64,000 nucleotides of DNA from Enoplosus armatus (GCF_043641665.1 NC_092190.1:19891548-19955547), one strand, 5' to 3'; shown: positions 50,704 to 62,616, numbered from the stretch's first letter. Numbers and translations are program-made. The notes: generated by a model from the letters alone, not told the origin.

Positions 50704-50737
50704 GAACACACACTAACAAAAGTGTTAGTGTGTGTTC
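50704..50737. repeat. perfect 15-bp hairpin with 4-nt loop
   Basis: gaacacacactaaca (50704-50718) and tgttagtgtgtgttc (50723-50737) are exact reverse complements around aaag. Lying in the adarb1 intron, it would fold in the pre-mRNA. It may come from a CA/GT tract. Confidence 0.8.
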
Positions 50738-53700
50738 TTCATGGGCAGGGACACCATTATTTCTCACCTGGCCTTTATGACTCGGCCTCTCACTCACTCC
50801 CCTGTCTCTCTCTCCTCCATGAACCTTGACTCTGCCAGCCTCCTGAAATGCAATCTCCCATAAAAACCCATCAAATAAAAATTTCATATTGATACTCTCT
50901 GCCTCTGCTTTCTCCACCTTTCCCTTCTCTCACCATCAGCGGCCCGTGATGATAAATGACCGACTGTCTGATATTAAAGTCTGGGACACAATGAAAGACC
51001 GATTCTCTACTTTTTTCCACACCCCTCCATCCCTGTTTTCTCAGTTTTGATAGATTTTCACATTTTAGGGAAATATAAGTCCATTACATTTGCATTATAG
51101 TCATTCAGCTGAGCTTCTTATCCATACTGGGATACTCAAAGTACAACTGTAAACAGCCTTTGTGTTTAACAGCCATTAAATCATTCTCAGTCGAGTGAAT
51201 GAAAATTAATTAGCAACTAACATCAAGTCATTTTCCAAGCAAAACAGAGTCCAGCTTGTGCTGTTTTTTTTTCATCATATATGATAGTAAATGAAATAAC
51301 AGATTATGATTCAATCAGTTTTCACTGTTTTCTAATATTTAATTGGGGGAAAAAGTATAAATAGGTTAATATAGAAATATTCCTTAGTTGCAGCCTTACT
51401 TCCAATGAAGTGCAAGTGAAATCAAAGTTGCTGTGTGTGTTTTCACACACACACCAAACCTAAACCTGAACATTGCACCTTTTGAATTAGCTGTGCCGTG
51501 GGGGCTCAAGTGACGGTGTGTGTGCGCGTGGGCAGTGCCCATTTTTCCCTCTCAACTCCCAGCTGAGCCTCCGTACTGGTCCATTACCCAGCAAGTCCTG
51601 GCATTGTACTGCGAGCCACGATGCCTCCCCAGAGAGCCTGTCAGACCCAGCGGTCAGTTAAGCAAGCAAGTTGTCTGCTGCAGGTGACCAAGGACGTGAT
51701 GCTGTGGATGTGATAATGACAGACTGTCGCTTTTCCCCTTTTAATTATAAAAATACAACTTACTTTTTAGTCTAATAGCTCCACTAGAAAGCTGTGTACT
51801 CACACTGATTTTATTATTCTACAAGTAAAATCATACAAGCTCACATTATACATCAGTGTCAAGTGGAATGGTAGTCTCCCTATTTAGCATTCATGAGCAG
51901 CGTATAAGCCCCTAATAACTGCTTTATAACACACTATGATGGAGGCAAAACTGGCAATAAATAAAACAACCAGCTATTTTAAAGGATGGCAACACAATTT
52001 AAAATTTCTTTTGCTCGGGTGTGACTGCGATTGTTTTTGTGTTGCAACAAGATGAAGTGCTGCAGTATTATCACACTCTACAGCCTTGCATTTATCCTTT
52101 CAAAGGTTTCGATTGAAAAAAGGAACTTGCCTCTAAGACTCTGTTTGATAATGTGTTTTGTAGGATTAGCATTACATAAGTTTGGGTCAAGCTGTACTTC
52201 AAGTGTTGTGTCAAAAATGAGTACATTCCTTTCAAAAACTGAAACATGGATTTTTATTTTATTTAGTTTTTTCATTTTGGTTAATTCATTAGCTCATATT
52301 ACGAGAGAGCATGTGATAAAACCATATGAGGATCATCTTAATTAAAGGGTAAATGCAGATAAAAAAACGCGAAGACCAATGTAGTAACTGATTACAGAAC
52401 AGAAAATAATTCACAAAGGTCAGAAAAGCATTAAGGCACTCCGGGGGTTTTTGTTTGGGTTTTCTTCAGCAGTGTGGAGAGGAACATTTAGATCACAGAG
52501 ATAAGTATGTTTGGCTGTATTTGTGCAACGATGCATTGCTTTGCTTCTTTCTCTGTCTGCTTTTGACAGGAGCTAAGCGGTGGCTGTCTTGAGAGCCGGT
52601 CTTGTTCCTGTCAACACAGCGGCATGTCAGGCTTCTGAAAGTTTGAAGGAGGAGGCTTTTGTCTTTTAATATGCTGTTAATGTAGTCTGGGTGACAGTAG
52701 TAGACTCCCTCACTGGGCCCAAGCATTAGACGGTGTCACTGACGCTCTCTGCCGACACTGCAGACTGAAACATGATGGGAGGCAAGAAGTGCTGAATGAA
52801 TTGCACACTAGACATTTCATCCAAAAAGTAAAATGCAAGTGGATTATTTTCATTAGAGTTGAGTTAAATGGGTCTGCCTGTATTTTACTGTCAAATGGTG
52901 CCATTTAATGCCACACATGCAGGGTATTTTGGCCTTTTCTCAATATAAGTTTGTTTTAAATTACAGTGGACCCTACATAGCTTGAGTGAAAGGTGAAAGA
53001 CTAAAGTAAAAGTAAAGGAGATAAGTGTTTTCAAAGCCCGAGTGCCTTCCTCAGTGTCTGTGTAATCACACCAAAGAGCAAACCTTTTACATGAGATGAC
53101 ACTAGAAACCTGAGTTTACAGTCAGACCAATCAGAGGCTATCATCTTGTCTAGGGACCAATTAGACACCATCATTCCATCAGAGGGCCAATCGCCATTTT
53201 ATGGTTGATACAGCTTACAACTATGTCGACTTGTGTTCCTTTTGGTAGTATTGCCTCCTATAGCTTTTGTCACATGTAAACATATAATCACAGTGAAATG
53301 TAATCACTGATTTCACCAGTAGGATACATGTGATATAGAATCTCAGCTCTCAACTAAGGAATACAAATAGAAGGTGTAGACAAAGTATAAGCCAGGGTGC
53401 AGCAGAGAGGGGAAATGGTAAGTTAAAAATGCTAAAGGTAAAAATCCCACCACTAATTTAATCTCATTTTAAAGACACGGTGTGTCAAAAATATGTAAAA
53501 TAAGGGAAACATTAAGATGCTGCTCAAAGAATAAGCAGAAACAAAAGTAGAAAAAGCTACTGTCAGGACAAAATAGTGCAGAACATGAGAGTTGGGGATG
53601 TTCAGAGTACACAGCTCTGTGATGAGGAGTGGGATACAGCACCAACGCGGTCACTGAGGGTTGATAAGTTAGTTGACACTGAGATAGATGGAGAGAGATC

Positions 53701-56700
53701 AAGCACATTGGAGAAACTGTACTATACAGCAAGTTACATAGAAAAGCACATCTTAGGCTACAAAGTAAAATATACAAATCTAAAGTAACACAGGAGGCTG
53801 AAAAGAGGCACTCAGTGTTATTCAGAGTTAAGGTACGCACTCTGTAAAAGCTACCCTCATTTTAAGAGCCCCCCCTTACCTTTTGCAGTGAAAGGTCAGG
53901 GAGATAAGGTACTACAGAGACTAGAAAAAGCAGGCATTACCCTATGAGTAAAGCACAGTGAGCATCCCAAATAATCCCATTATGCCACTGAGACAGTCGG
54001 TGACAAAGAATGACTCAAGAGTTGCCACTGCCTCAGCATATAACATGCAATTAAAAGTGCACAACTATAGTTTTTTTTCCCCCAACAGGCTGCCCTTTGG
54101 CATCAGCTCTGGCCATAACTTTCTTAAAAACCTTATGTATTTAATTTGAGACGGGATGAATGCAACAAGAGCACTTGGAGAGAGTTGCACAAGGGAATGG
54201 GATCTGTGTGCATTTAGCAAAACTATAACCAGAGCAGCACAAGGGAAAATGCTGTCCTGTATGCTAATGCCTTGCTACAGGGCGTTTTGGACCTTTCAAC
54301 TTTTGCAGACAGGCTACCTTTCAAGATTTTGCCTCGAACTCGTAAACAATCCAGTTGCAGATGGAGCTACTAATGCCGTGCATGCCAAAACAGATTTTGA
54401 CGTTTTTCAATTTTTTTTTTAAAGGTTAGCCTTTTAAAGCCAGCAAGCAAGATGATTTATTTAATTATTTATGCCTCTGACTTTCAGTGTATTTTTTTAA
54501 GGTCTGAAGCTGATCTGAACTTATTTTGATGGGTAATCTGACTTCCTGCACTAGCCTTCATCTGCAGTTTGTTTTAGACAGTTTGAACCCGACAGCCTGC
54601 CAAGGGCAGACCTTTCCATCGCCTTCTGTTTTAGTGGAGATAATGATTCTCTTTTACTTGGAATAGGATTGCATTTTCTATCTCTCTCGTCCTCTATTCT
54701 TCCCTCACCTTTAGCTTTCCATCCCTCGCTCCACCCCCCCACCCCACCTCCTCCCGTCAGTTGGCCGCTGCTGGTGCTCCCTACACGGTGGTGATGCTCT
54801 ATCGCTCCGTCACAGCGCAAGCGAGGGATGAGAGACAAATCAAAACCACCTTATTTCCCCTCAGTCCCTCTCACCGTGCCAGATTGAATTTGAGGTTTTT
54901 CATCTTCTTTCTCATCTTTCTCTTTTCCCTGCCTCCCTTGGCGTCCACTCAGAATTACCTGGAACCAAGCCTTCTCACAACTTGATGACGCAGTATCATT
55001 TATGCATATTGAGGGAGATAGTCGGCAGCCCTCGCTGTTGGTTCTTTTGACTCACTTTAAATCCACTGCTTCAGTGGTGTGTGTTCAAAAATGGTCAATA
55101 CCAAAATCTATCAAAGGTCCTTCCTTGCTTTTACCAGTATAAATCTCCGGGCGTGCAAATGTCCAAATTAGTTTTGCAGTCTTTAATGTCAAGAAATGGC
55201 TGATCTTAAAAGAAAAACATCTGTCTTTGAAGTTCTGTACTTCGCTTATCGTGAGCAATTTTGTTGGCTAGTGCTCTTAATGTGTTATAGATCTCCTTAT
55301 TGCCAAATGTAGACCATGAGATGTCTCTGGATCATATTTGTTTGATGGCACAACGTATTCTCAACAGTGGTCAACATTGGTTTGCTTTCAGTCCTTCGTA
55401 TTTAAAATGTATTTGAATATGCTGGAGACATTTACTTCAGAAGTTGCAGGGATACACATTCCTCTATAACTCTAACAAGCTCAATCACATTTTGTTCTGA
55501 AATCATTTCCCAGACATTTTAACAAAGCTGCTTTTATACCTCTGAGTATTTTTGATGGCTGTATTACCAATCTTAAAATAATACCTGTGGGGAATCAGGC
55601 AATGGACCATATTAGAAAGATTCTTACTGCCTTTTAAGCTTATTTGGTATTCCTTTAGGCAATATATCATTTATTTTCTTTCATTGACTCTCAGATATAT
55701 TTTCTAAAAGTCTGCATTTAGGTTACTCTAATTTGTCACATTTGTTCAGCATTTGGCTGAACTTGATCTGGATGACCTTGTCAAAGAGAGGAGCTGCACT
55801 CACGTCGATACATATGCATCCACAAACCCCCCCCCACAACACACTATACATTCACCGCAGCTCTGATCTGTCGTAGTAATCGTGTGTCTCCATCTCTGAG
55901 AATCTACAGAGAGTACACCGATTTCCTCACTGGTGTATTTTTTAAAACATCATGTATCTCACTCAGCACAAAAATATGAGCTTTCATTTTAGGTAACAGA
56001 ATGCAGTGATGGTGTTTTTTTCTTTTTTATTTCTGAAGCACAGGACTGCGCGGCCATTTACCTCCAGATTTGCGTCTCGAGACACACACACATACACAAA
56101 CACGCACACCCACACACTCATTTTATGAATCCTTTGTGGGACTCTCCCCACTGATTGCACCTGATTTCAGGAATAGTTACAGATTCACGACCAAGGCGGC
56201 CTCATCTGAAAATCAAAACTGACAGGCGCATTTGCTTTGCGTCCTGATTCAACTACACAGCAGTGTGTGTTGGAGGAAGGATGGAGGAGGAAGACGAAGT
56301 GTGTGAATAAAACCACAGTCTTGTTTAATATTTAGTTTTACGCTTAGATATATTGATTGTAATTAATTTATGCCACAATTCCACATCTGGCCCCACCATT
56401 AACATGAAGAGGCAGTGAAAGAGCAATTTAAAAGTATTCACAGCCAGTTAAAGTTTGGAAATACAATCATACAGCAGCGTGCACCGCAGAAGTAACTACC
56501 TGTAAGTAGTGCAACTAGTCTTGCGTGGTTTTGAGTTGCTGGATGAGTGTGTGGGGGCTGAGGGGGGGGGGGTGCACCTGGCTCCTGCTACCTGAGAAAA
56601 ATGACTCTCATCTTCCACTCTGTTGGACCTACTCCCACCTATCCTCCCTTCACCCCACCTTTTCATTTTCAATTATGGGTTGGAATATGAATCTTTAATA

Positions 56701-57474
56701 GGGTGATAATTGTGCTAGCATATTTGCTGTCACCCACCATTAGCCCAGATTAATTAGCCCATTTAGTTTAGCTTAAGAAAGTGTCTGGCTGAGGAATGGG
56801 GGCGCTGATGGAAGACGGGTGGAGAGAGAGTGGAATCAGCACAATCTGCTCTATATCATAATGTCATCTTTCTCCTGCTTCCTCTCTACGTCTCTTTGTG
56901 TCGGTTGCCTCTCTGCTCTTTTCCCTCTTTGCTGCTTTGACTCTCTCTTTCTCTCTTCTAACTTACTCTGTTAGTCTGTTTCATCACTCTGCACTCCTCT
57001 GCCCTGCTCTCAGCAATATTTCTTTGTCGCGCTATGACTTTTCAAGTGGCGGGGAGACTGATGGGGGAAGTCGTGCAGTTGAAACTTTCTAATTCTGTAA
57101 TTAGCGGTACAGTGTGAGCCAGTAGTGCAACTTTTCCCAGTAAGCCCCTTTTCTGAGGGGATATTTTTTGGAGATCATTAGATTGTCCAGCAGGCTGAAA
57201 GGATGATCACAAGCAAACCTTATGGTTGACACGAATCATCAATGAAATTTGTGATTCAAACAATTTGTGATTCCCAAATTAATGTATGTATATTTTAATT
57301 TTGTTGTTGGAGTGTTATTTTTCATAACAATGGAGAAAAAAATTAGAAAAAAAAGATTTTAGTTTGGGGCTTTTGGTTTGAAAATGATGAAAATCTGGGA
57401 GGTTGGAGTTACAAAGATGTGACCTTACAGGAACTCTGGGGCTCGCTCGTCACTGCTTTCATTAATGTTGTTTC

Positions 57475-57690
57475 CAGCTGCAGCAGGCAGATGTTTTCAG
57501 TAAAAAAAAAAGCTCTGATAAACAACTCTACACTACCTGCCCAGCACCAACCAGCAGACAGACACAGTTAGCAACTAGCTAGTGAACATAGTGGAGAATG
57601 TAGCAGCTCAAGAGACAGATATTGCCGTCCAGAGCTAACAGGAGAGTGAATATTGGACTTAAATTCATAGCTACTTCATGAAGTGGCAGT
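57475..57690. repeat. probable dispersed fish repeat
   Basis: The stretch contains tgcccagcaccaaccagcag, gacacagttagcaactagct and gagagtgaatattggactta. I recognise this word order from other fish genomes. No ends or coding capacity were found. Confidence 0.4.
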
Positions 57691-58490
57691 ATGTCTGTGT
57701 TGTGTTAATAGATTGTTCCTTTGCCCTCAAGAGTCCAAAAAAAAAGAATGTTTTAACAGTTCAGTCTTGCCATATTTGGCTTTGACCTCCTGGCATTTCA
57801 CATCCGGAGAGGGACCACCAAGTTGACATTCCCCTCCCCTGTTCATTGTCGGCTTATACCACGTCAAACACAGACCAAGAGCTTCAAGAAAAAGGGGCTT
57901 GCTGCTGCTTTCTTAATTAGCTACTCATTGGCAAATGGCAAAACAGAGCCAGTTGCAGAAAACTGAAAGCGTATATAGCCTCAGAGTTGGGTGTTGTTGT
58001 CAGTGTAATTGGCAGCATGAGCGAACATTTCAGATTGCATGAAATAATTTGATTCCATGTTAGTGTTAAAAATATTGCTTAATGGAGCTTCAATCGCACT
58101 CTCCACCTTGGGATAAGTCGTGTGGGTGCGTGTGTGTGGAAGTGGAGTAACTTGGCCATGTCACTAGCTGTATATCTCTCAGCAGGCAGTGGGAAATGAG
58201 GTCTAATCGGAGGGATATTAAAGTCACAATAGACTGCTCCTGCTATTAAGGCCTGTCAGCCCTGGCCTCCTCTCTCACCTTGATATCTCTCAGTCTGAAT
58301 ATTTATATGCCTACATCACGGGCTACTTACACGGTGCAATATGTGCGTTTTTTTCTTCGTGTGTGCGTCCTGGAGCATCAGGAAAATGTATCATTGCTGT
58401 AGCCGCTCAAGGTCTTTGAATGTGTTGACGTGCATGCCTATCACTCTGTCCACGCTTACGCAGTCCACCTTTATGTCCTCTGATCCCCAG

Positions 58491-58565
58491 GTGCAGCGGG
58501 GGCAAGGCTGCTCTCAGGTCAGAACAAACCTGTCGCCATGGATGTGGATGAGGAGGAGAATATGA
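58491..58565 (+). CDS. adarb1: adarb1 canonical translation-start exon
   Basis: The exon follows a pyrimidine-rich acceptor (cctctgatccccag) ending at 58490 and stops at a consensus donor, A|GTGAGT, after 58565. The canonical ATG is at 58538 in context GTCGCCATGG. It encodes MDVDEEENM plus one base; the next exon supplies [15 protein letters not shown], closely matching the mammalian ADAR2 N-terminus. The coding part before the intron is 28 nt, the same distance from the ATG at which the 47-nt auto-editing insertion falls in rat ADAR2. Bases 58491-58537 are 5' UTR in the short form. When preceded by the R-domain exon (one carried base) they are open and read GAAGARLLSGQNKPVA into the Met. An acceptor a few bases downstream (gtgcag) is possible but less likely because of the frame match. 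Confidence 0.92.
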   Translation: MQRGQGCSQVRTNLSPWMWMRRRI

Positions 58566-60312
58566 GTGAGTCGGCTCCGATTTTCCTCATTTTTCAGTCT
58601 GTCTGTCTTGCTGTCTGAGCAATAGCTGGTCTCTACTTTTAAATGTCTGCCTGTATTTTTCTTTCCCTCCTTTCTGTCTGCCCGCATGTCCTCCCTTGTA
58701 TGTCCTCCTGTCCTTCTCTGATGTGTAATCAGTGTGAACACATTTTGCCTTAGTACAGTGCCCAGCCCACATTTTCTAAAATAATGCAACATGCAATACA
58801 ACGCCAAACAAATCAAACTAAATGCAAATATGTTTCCTAAAAGTGTGTGAGAAAAAAACTAAAACTACAGTTTATATCTGCTAATTATATTCTCATTTAG
58901 TTGCTCCTCCGTTGAGCATGATGGCCATCGTTTGTCCTTACCTGAACCAGGACACAGAGCAGTGCGTACACACACACAAATACTCCCCGCTGATTTTACT
59001 GGAACTTTTTCGGGAAGAACTAATCATTCCATCTGAGAGGCTTCAGGTCATATTACAGATTCCCTCTACCTCCATTTCTCTCTTTAGAAAATCCTCTCCA
59101 CTCCAGCTTATTGAACTTTAATTAGACATTTTGGTTTGAACTCAGTAACTGAGCCTCAGAAGGCACAGAAAGACATGATTGAATGTGTTTCCCCCACACC
59201 TTACCAATTTAGAACTGGCATTCAAAGAGAGCCGTCGTCCCGGCAGTGCCCTAACCTGCAGTACAAATGAACAGCTCTTATTGTAGTGTCGTGCTCGGTG
59301 TTGTTGCTCTGAGGAGAAGCATGTTGTTGTGTGTTAAGTCAAGTAAGCAGAGTTGCAAAACAGTCTTTGTTGTCTTTCAAAGCCTCTGAAGCCTCTTTCT
59401 TACATTTTTAGTCAGACGATGCATTTGAAGATGAAACACAGTCCGAGCTCACACAAGCCTGCTTCTCTAATACCAAGGGAGCGCCAGAGAAAAACATGAA
59501 ATCATTTGCAACTTTTATGTGACAACCTTAGCACTTCTTGAAATGCTTTAATCACATGAATCATTCGAAATCTAAAGCCCAACAAACAAGTTACACTTAA
59601 AATGAAGCTGTGATAAAAGACCTGTTTCTGTCTGCATTATTTGGTTCATGCAGCCCCCACAGGGGATTTAAGCTCTGACAGATCCAAGCATATGGGATGT
59701 TTTGTCTTTGCATAACTAATGGGTGCTGATTACACAGATGCTGGCATGATAATGACCACAACTGCATGTGTGTGCCATAATTAAATGCATGGTGTCATGG
59801 CTGTTGCTCTATGTCCTCTGATCTGGTCTTAGGCTCCTACTGGATATCCATCATCCTGCAAAAAGTACAGAGAAACAGAGAAAGGGAGCTCCAGTTTTTT
59901 CTGTGTGCCATTATATTCACTGTATTTGTCTGTGTTTTCAGTTTCAGTATGTGATTTAAAAATGTTTGATTGGTTCAGTGGTCCCTATTATACCCCACAA
60001 ATATAACTGTTTCAGGAGAGGTATTGATCACTAGCTAAACGTGTGTATTTAATTATATTATGCATTCAGTACCCAAATTTCCAGTAGCTGAAGGGTCTAT
60101 GCATTCCATCCTTTGCATAGAGGCATAATGAGCTACAGTATTACGTGCTGTATATTTTAAAATAATTAATTTCAAATGAGAGTCCGAGTCATTCGTCCTC
60201 ATTTAACTTGTGCAATTTTCCACCACAGCTAAAATTACTCAACTAATGCTGCAGTATCTGTGGTGGTTAAAGGTTGTTGGCTGAGATTGTGTCCCTGTCC
60301 AACACACGTATT

Positions 60313-60338
60313 TCACCTATCACCATTTTGATAGGTGA
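60313..60338. repeat. perfect 10-bp hairpin within the auto-editing intron
   Basis: tcacctatca (60313-60322) pairs with tgataggtga (60329-60338) across a six-base loop. It lies about 600 nt upstream of the ECS arm. No role is known. Confidence 0.6.
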
Positions 60339-60932
60339 TAGCGCTTCTTGGCTACTGTTACGCTGTCCCTCCTTTGCCTTGTTTATTTGCAAAACTCTAA
60401 TACCAGTTTGCAGAATGCACGCACACACCCCAAAACTATTGCATGTTTTTCCGATATGCTCTGAATTGAATGATATGCAGTTTGTGTTCTTGATCTTAAG
60501 AATAAGTGTCTTTTTTTTTTTCTTGCCTTTAGACGTGTCAATTGTAGTATGCAGATGGTGACGGCATGTCAGTACATTTTGCAGAGTGTTCTCTCACAAG
60601 CTCCATGGGGGGATCTCAGAGGCGCAGGGTCTTATGAATGGCACCTCATTAGAAACAGATTTTGAATTCAGATTTTCCTCATTTTAAATACGACAGTCAT
60701 TCTTTTCAAAAAAATCTTATGTAAAACGGGTAAACAGCATTGTAACCTCCCACCGTGTCACCAGTCAAGCCTTTAGGATCCTGCAGTAGGTGGAGTCTTC
60801 TCCTTCTGCCTCTTTGATGTATTCTCCTGTTTGCCTGGTCCTCAGCTCCTCCCCTGCACTCTTCCCCTGCACTCCCTCAACCCAACCTACAATCCCACTC
60901 ATGCACACTGCGGCCTCTCTTTCTCCTGAGTA

Positions 60933-61036
60933 CCGCAAGGAGTAACCTATCAAGCCTTTGCTGAAGGATGTTATAAATGAAAATTTTTGCCAATATTCCA
61001 TCCACTTTGCTAACTGGATTCAGTGATATGTGTTCC
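60933..61036 (+). promoter_or_regulatory. adarb1: editing-site complementary sequence (ECS), 5' arm of the auto-editing duplex
   Basis: This intronic stretch pairs in antiparallel with 61579-61681. By hand, 60933-60987 pairs with 61627-61681 at 45 of 55 positions (4 are G.U). After a small asymmetric loop, 60995-60999 pairs with 61618-61622, 61003-61008 with 61607-61612, 61012-61016 with 61598-61602, and 61018-61036 with 61579-61597 at 17 of 19. The total is about 78 pairs with a loop of about 540 nt. In mammals an intronic ECS upstream of the ADAR2 alternative acceptor is required for auto-editing; this element has the matching position and role. Confidence 0.85.
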
Positions 61037-61578
61037 CCAGTACAGTATATTTCACAACCTGCAGTTTACAACTGAACACTTAAAATGTACCTCATTTCTC
61101 TGTAGCCACTCAAGTGATTAAAAATTGATAGAGTGGATGAGGAACAGCCCTCTGTGCGTGTGTGTGTGTGTCTATGTTGAGTGTTGATATGTGTGCTCGT
61201 ATTTGTGTGCATTTATGTTTGAGACCCATAACACTGTGCAGCCTGAAAAGTGTACAGTAGTTGTTTTACTTAAAGATATATTTCTCCCACTTTACCCTGA
61301 CCATTAGAATAACGAGCCTTCATAACTACAACTTTAATTATGAAGATATAATAAGAGGTTAATTTCAAAATGAAATACCTTATAACCAAAATGCAGTCCA
61401 AAAAATGTATTTCCTACACTGTTTTGAATGTTGACCAAGGTACATCTGAGAACTTGGCATGTCTTTAAGAACAGTAGACGTACCGATGGTGTTCTACTAT
61501 TTGCAGTAATGTTAATATACTATACATAGGTTAATATGTTCAATCAAATGAAAAGCCAGCTTCTCTTGCTTTGATAAA

Positions 61579-61681
61579 GGAACACAAATCATTGGTTCAG
61601 TTCCAAAGAGTGATAAAGGAATCTATAAATTTTGCATTTACAAGATCCTGCAACGAAGGCGTTGTAAGTTACTCTTTCTGG
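61579..61681 (+). promoter_or_regulatory. adarb1: 3' arm of the auto-editing duplex with predicted edited adenosines
   Basis: This arm covers the last part of the intron and pairs with 60933-61036. Counting the base after the AA as +1 (61644), adenosines fall at -2 (61642), -1 (61643), +10 (61653), +23 (61666) and +24 (61667), the positions I recall as edited in rodent ADAR2. The +10 A faces C60961 and the +24 A faces C60947; A.C mismatches are favoured by ADARs. A61643 faces U60971 beside a G.G mismatch. The normal acceptor is 9 nt beyond the duplex, so folding or protein binding could also affect splice-site use. Confidence 0.8.
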
Positions 61682-61690
61682 GCACCGCAG
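61644..61690 (+). promoter_or_regulatory. adarb1: predicted 47-nt alternative exon extension created by ADAR2 auto-editing
   Basis: Exactly 47 nt separate an AA dinucleotide (61642-61643) from the normal acceptor at 61690. In rat ADAR2, editing of the second A in an intronic AA turns it into AI, read as AG, and splicing there adds 47 nt. Here the added segment would continue the start exon as RSCNEGVV and so on, shift the frame, and reach TAG at 61811-61813. The product would be about 65 residues and lack both dsRBDs. The presumed edited base has A on its 5' side and G on its 3' side, a context ADAR2 accepts. The homology is to a known mechanism; editing itself is inferred from sequence. Confidence 0.8.
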
Positions 61691-62616
61691 GTTCGAGCAG
61701 CACCGATGTTAAGGAAAACCGAAACCTGGACAACGTGTCCTGCAAAGACGGGGTGGGAGTGGCTGAACAGCTCCCCAATGGAAGCGGCCTGGGCAGTCGA
61801 AAGCGTCCCCTAGAAGAGGGAAACAATGGACACACACACTCCAAGTTCAGGGCCAAAAAGCGCAAGAAAACACCGGGGCCTGTCCTGCCCAAGAATGCTC
61901 TGATGCAGTTGAACGAAATCAAACCAGGTCTACAGTACAAACTGCTGTCTCAGACAGGCCCAGTCCATGCACCAGTTTTTGTCATGACTGTGGAGGTCAA
62001 TGGACAGATGTTTGAGGGCATGGGCCCAACTAAGAAGAAGGCTAAATTAAATGCAGCTGAGAAAGCATTGCGTTCTTTCGTCCAGTTCCCCAATGCCTCT
62101 GAGGCACACCTGGCCATGGGTCGAACACTGACGGTGAACACAGACTTTACATCTGACCAAGCTGACTTCCCAGATATGCTCTTCAATGGCTTTGAGACAC
62201 CGGCCGCACCTGAAGAATCCTTCTATGTAGGCTCCAATGGTAGCAGCTCCTTAAACTCACTAGGGGAGTACCCACTGCCCACACCACCTGGCAGCAACCT
62301 TGTCCAGGCCCCATTGCCCCCTCCATCTGCTTTCAGCTCGCCCTCCAGTGGCAAAAACCCAGTCATGATCCTCAATGAGCTCAGGCCGGGCCTCAAATAT
62401 GACTTTGTATCAGAGAGCGGGGAGAGTCATGCCAAGAATTTTGTGATGTCAGTAACAGTGGATGCACAGACGTTTGAAGGTTCAGGGCGCAACAAGAAGC
62501 TGGCTAAAGCCCGGGCAGCGCAGGCCGCCCTCTCAGCTCTCTTCAACATGCAGCTAGACCAGACACCATCCCGGCAACCCATACCAAGAGAGGGATTACA
62601 GCTTCACCTACCCCAG
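61691..62616 (+). CDS. adarb1: adarb1 large coding exon with both double-stranded-RNA-binding domains
   Basis: This 926-nt exon carries residues 10-318 of the short isoform of ADAR2, the nuclear adenosine deaminase that edits pre-mRNA duplexes such as glutamate-receptor transcripts. The acceptor (gggcaccgcag) ends at 61690 and the donor is CAG|GTAAGA after 62616, leaving phase 0. After KRPLEEG (residues 47-53) comes a basic, NLS-like cluster, KKRKK (65-69). dsRBD1 spans about residues 76-143, with [17 protein letters not shown] at its start and the RNA-contacting KKKAK at 124-128. A Ser/Pro-rich linker (about 165-229) follows. dsRBD2 spans about 231-298, with [18 protein letters not shown] and KKLAK at 278-282. 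The exon ends in LQLHLPQ, where mammalian ADAR2 also has an exon boundary. KRPLEEG and [11 protein letters not shown] fit ADARB1 better than ADARB2. The deaminase domain lies outside the window, so catalytic competence cannot be judged here. Paralogue a or b is unresolved. Confidence 0.97.

Larger units (their letters stand above)
40635..58490 (+). other. adarb1: adarb1 intron between the R-domain and start exons
   Basis: This 17.9 kb stretch starts at a GTAACG donor and ends at a CCCCAG acceptor. It contains a 71-bp GT repeat, a 37-bp CA repeat, a perfect 15-bp hairpin, a dispersed fish repeat near 57.5 kb and the two weak cassette candidates. No other gene was recognised on either strand. 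Confidence 0.7.
58566..61690 (+). other. adarb1: adarb1 auto-editing intron
   Basis: This 3,125-nt intron lies between the start exon and the dsRBD exon, with a GTGAGT donor and a GCAG acceptor. Its last 760 nt contain the auto-editing duplex. It also has a perfect 10-bp hairpin at 60313-60338. The rest is AT-rich, with short ORFs that have no recognisable similarity, and no other exon was seen. Confidence 0.88.

Noticed and set aside
50378..50917. 179-codon minus-strand ORF
   Set aside because: Much of it is Thr-His repeat translated from the CA/GT microsatellite.
54755..54840. GC-rich open stretch after a pyrimidine-rich acceptor, reading QLAAAGAPYTVV
   Set aside because: No donor site ends it and no similarity was recognised.
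58819..58828. Perfect 10-base complement to 61631-61640
   Set aside because: It is isolated, AT-rich and expected by chance in a 3-kb intron.
60774..60786. aggatcctg, a short match to the complement of the predicted editing site with an A.C mismatch
   Set aside because: The pairing does not extend beyond about nine bases; the arm at 60933-61036 pairs over a hundred bases and explains the site.
61571..61813. 80-codon ORF overlapping the intron end and dsRBD exon in another frame
   Set aside because: Not a separate gene. Its downstream part is the frame that would be read after the auto-editing insertion, reported under that entry.
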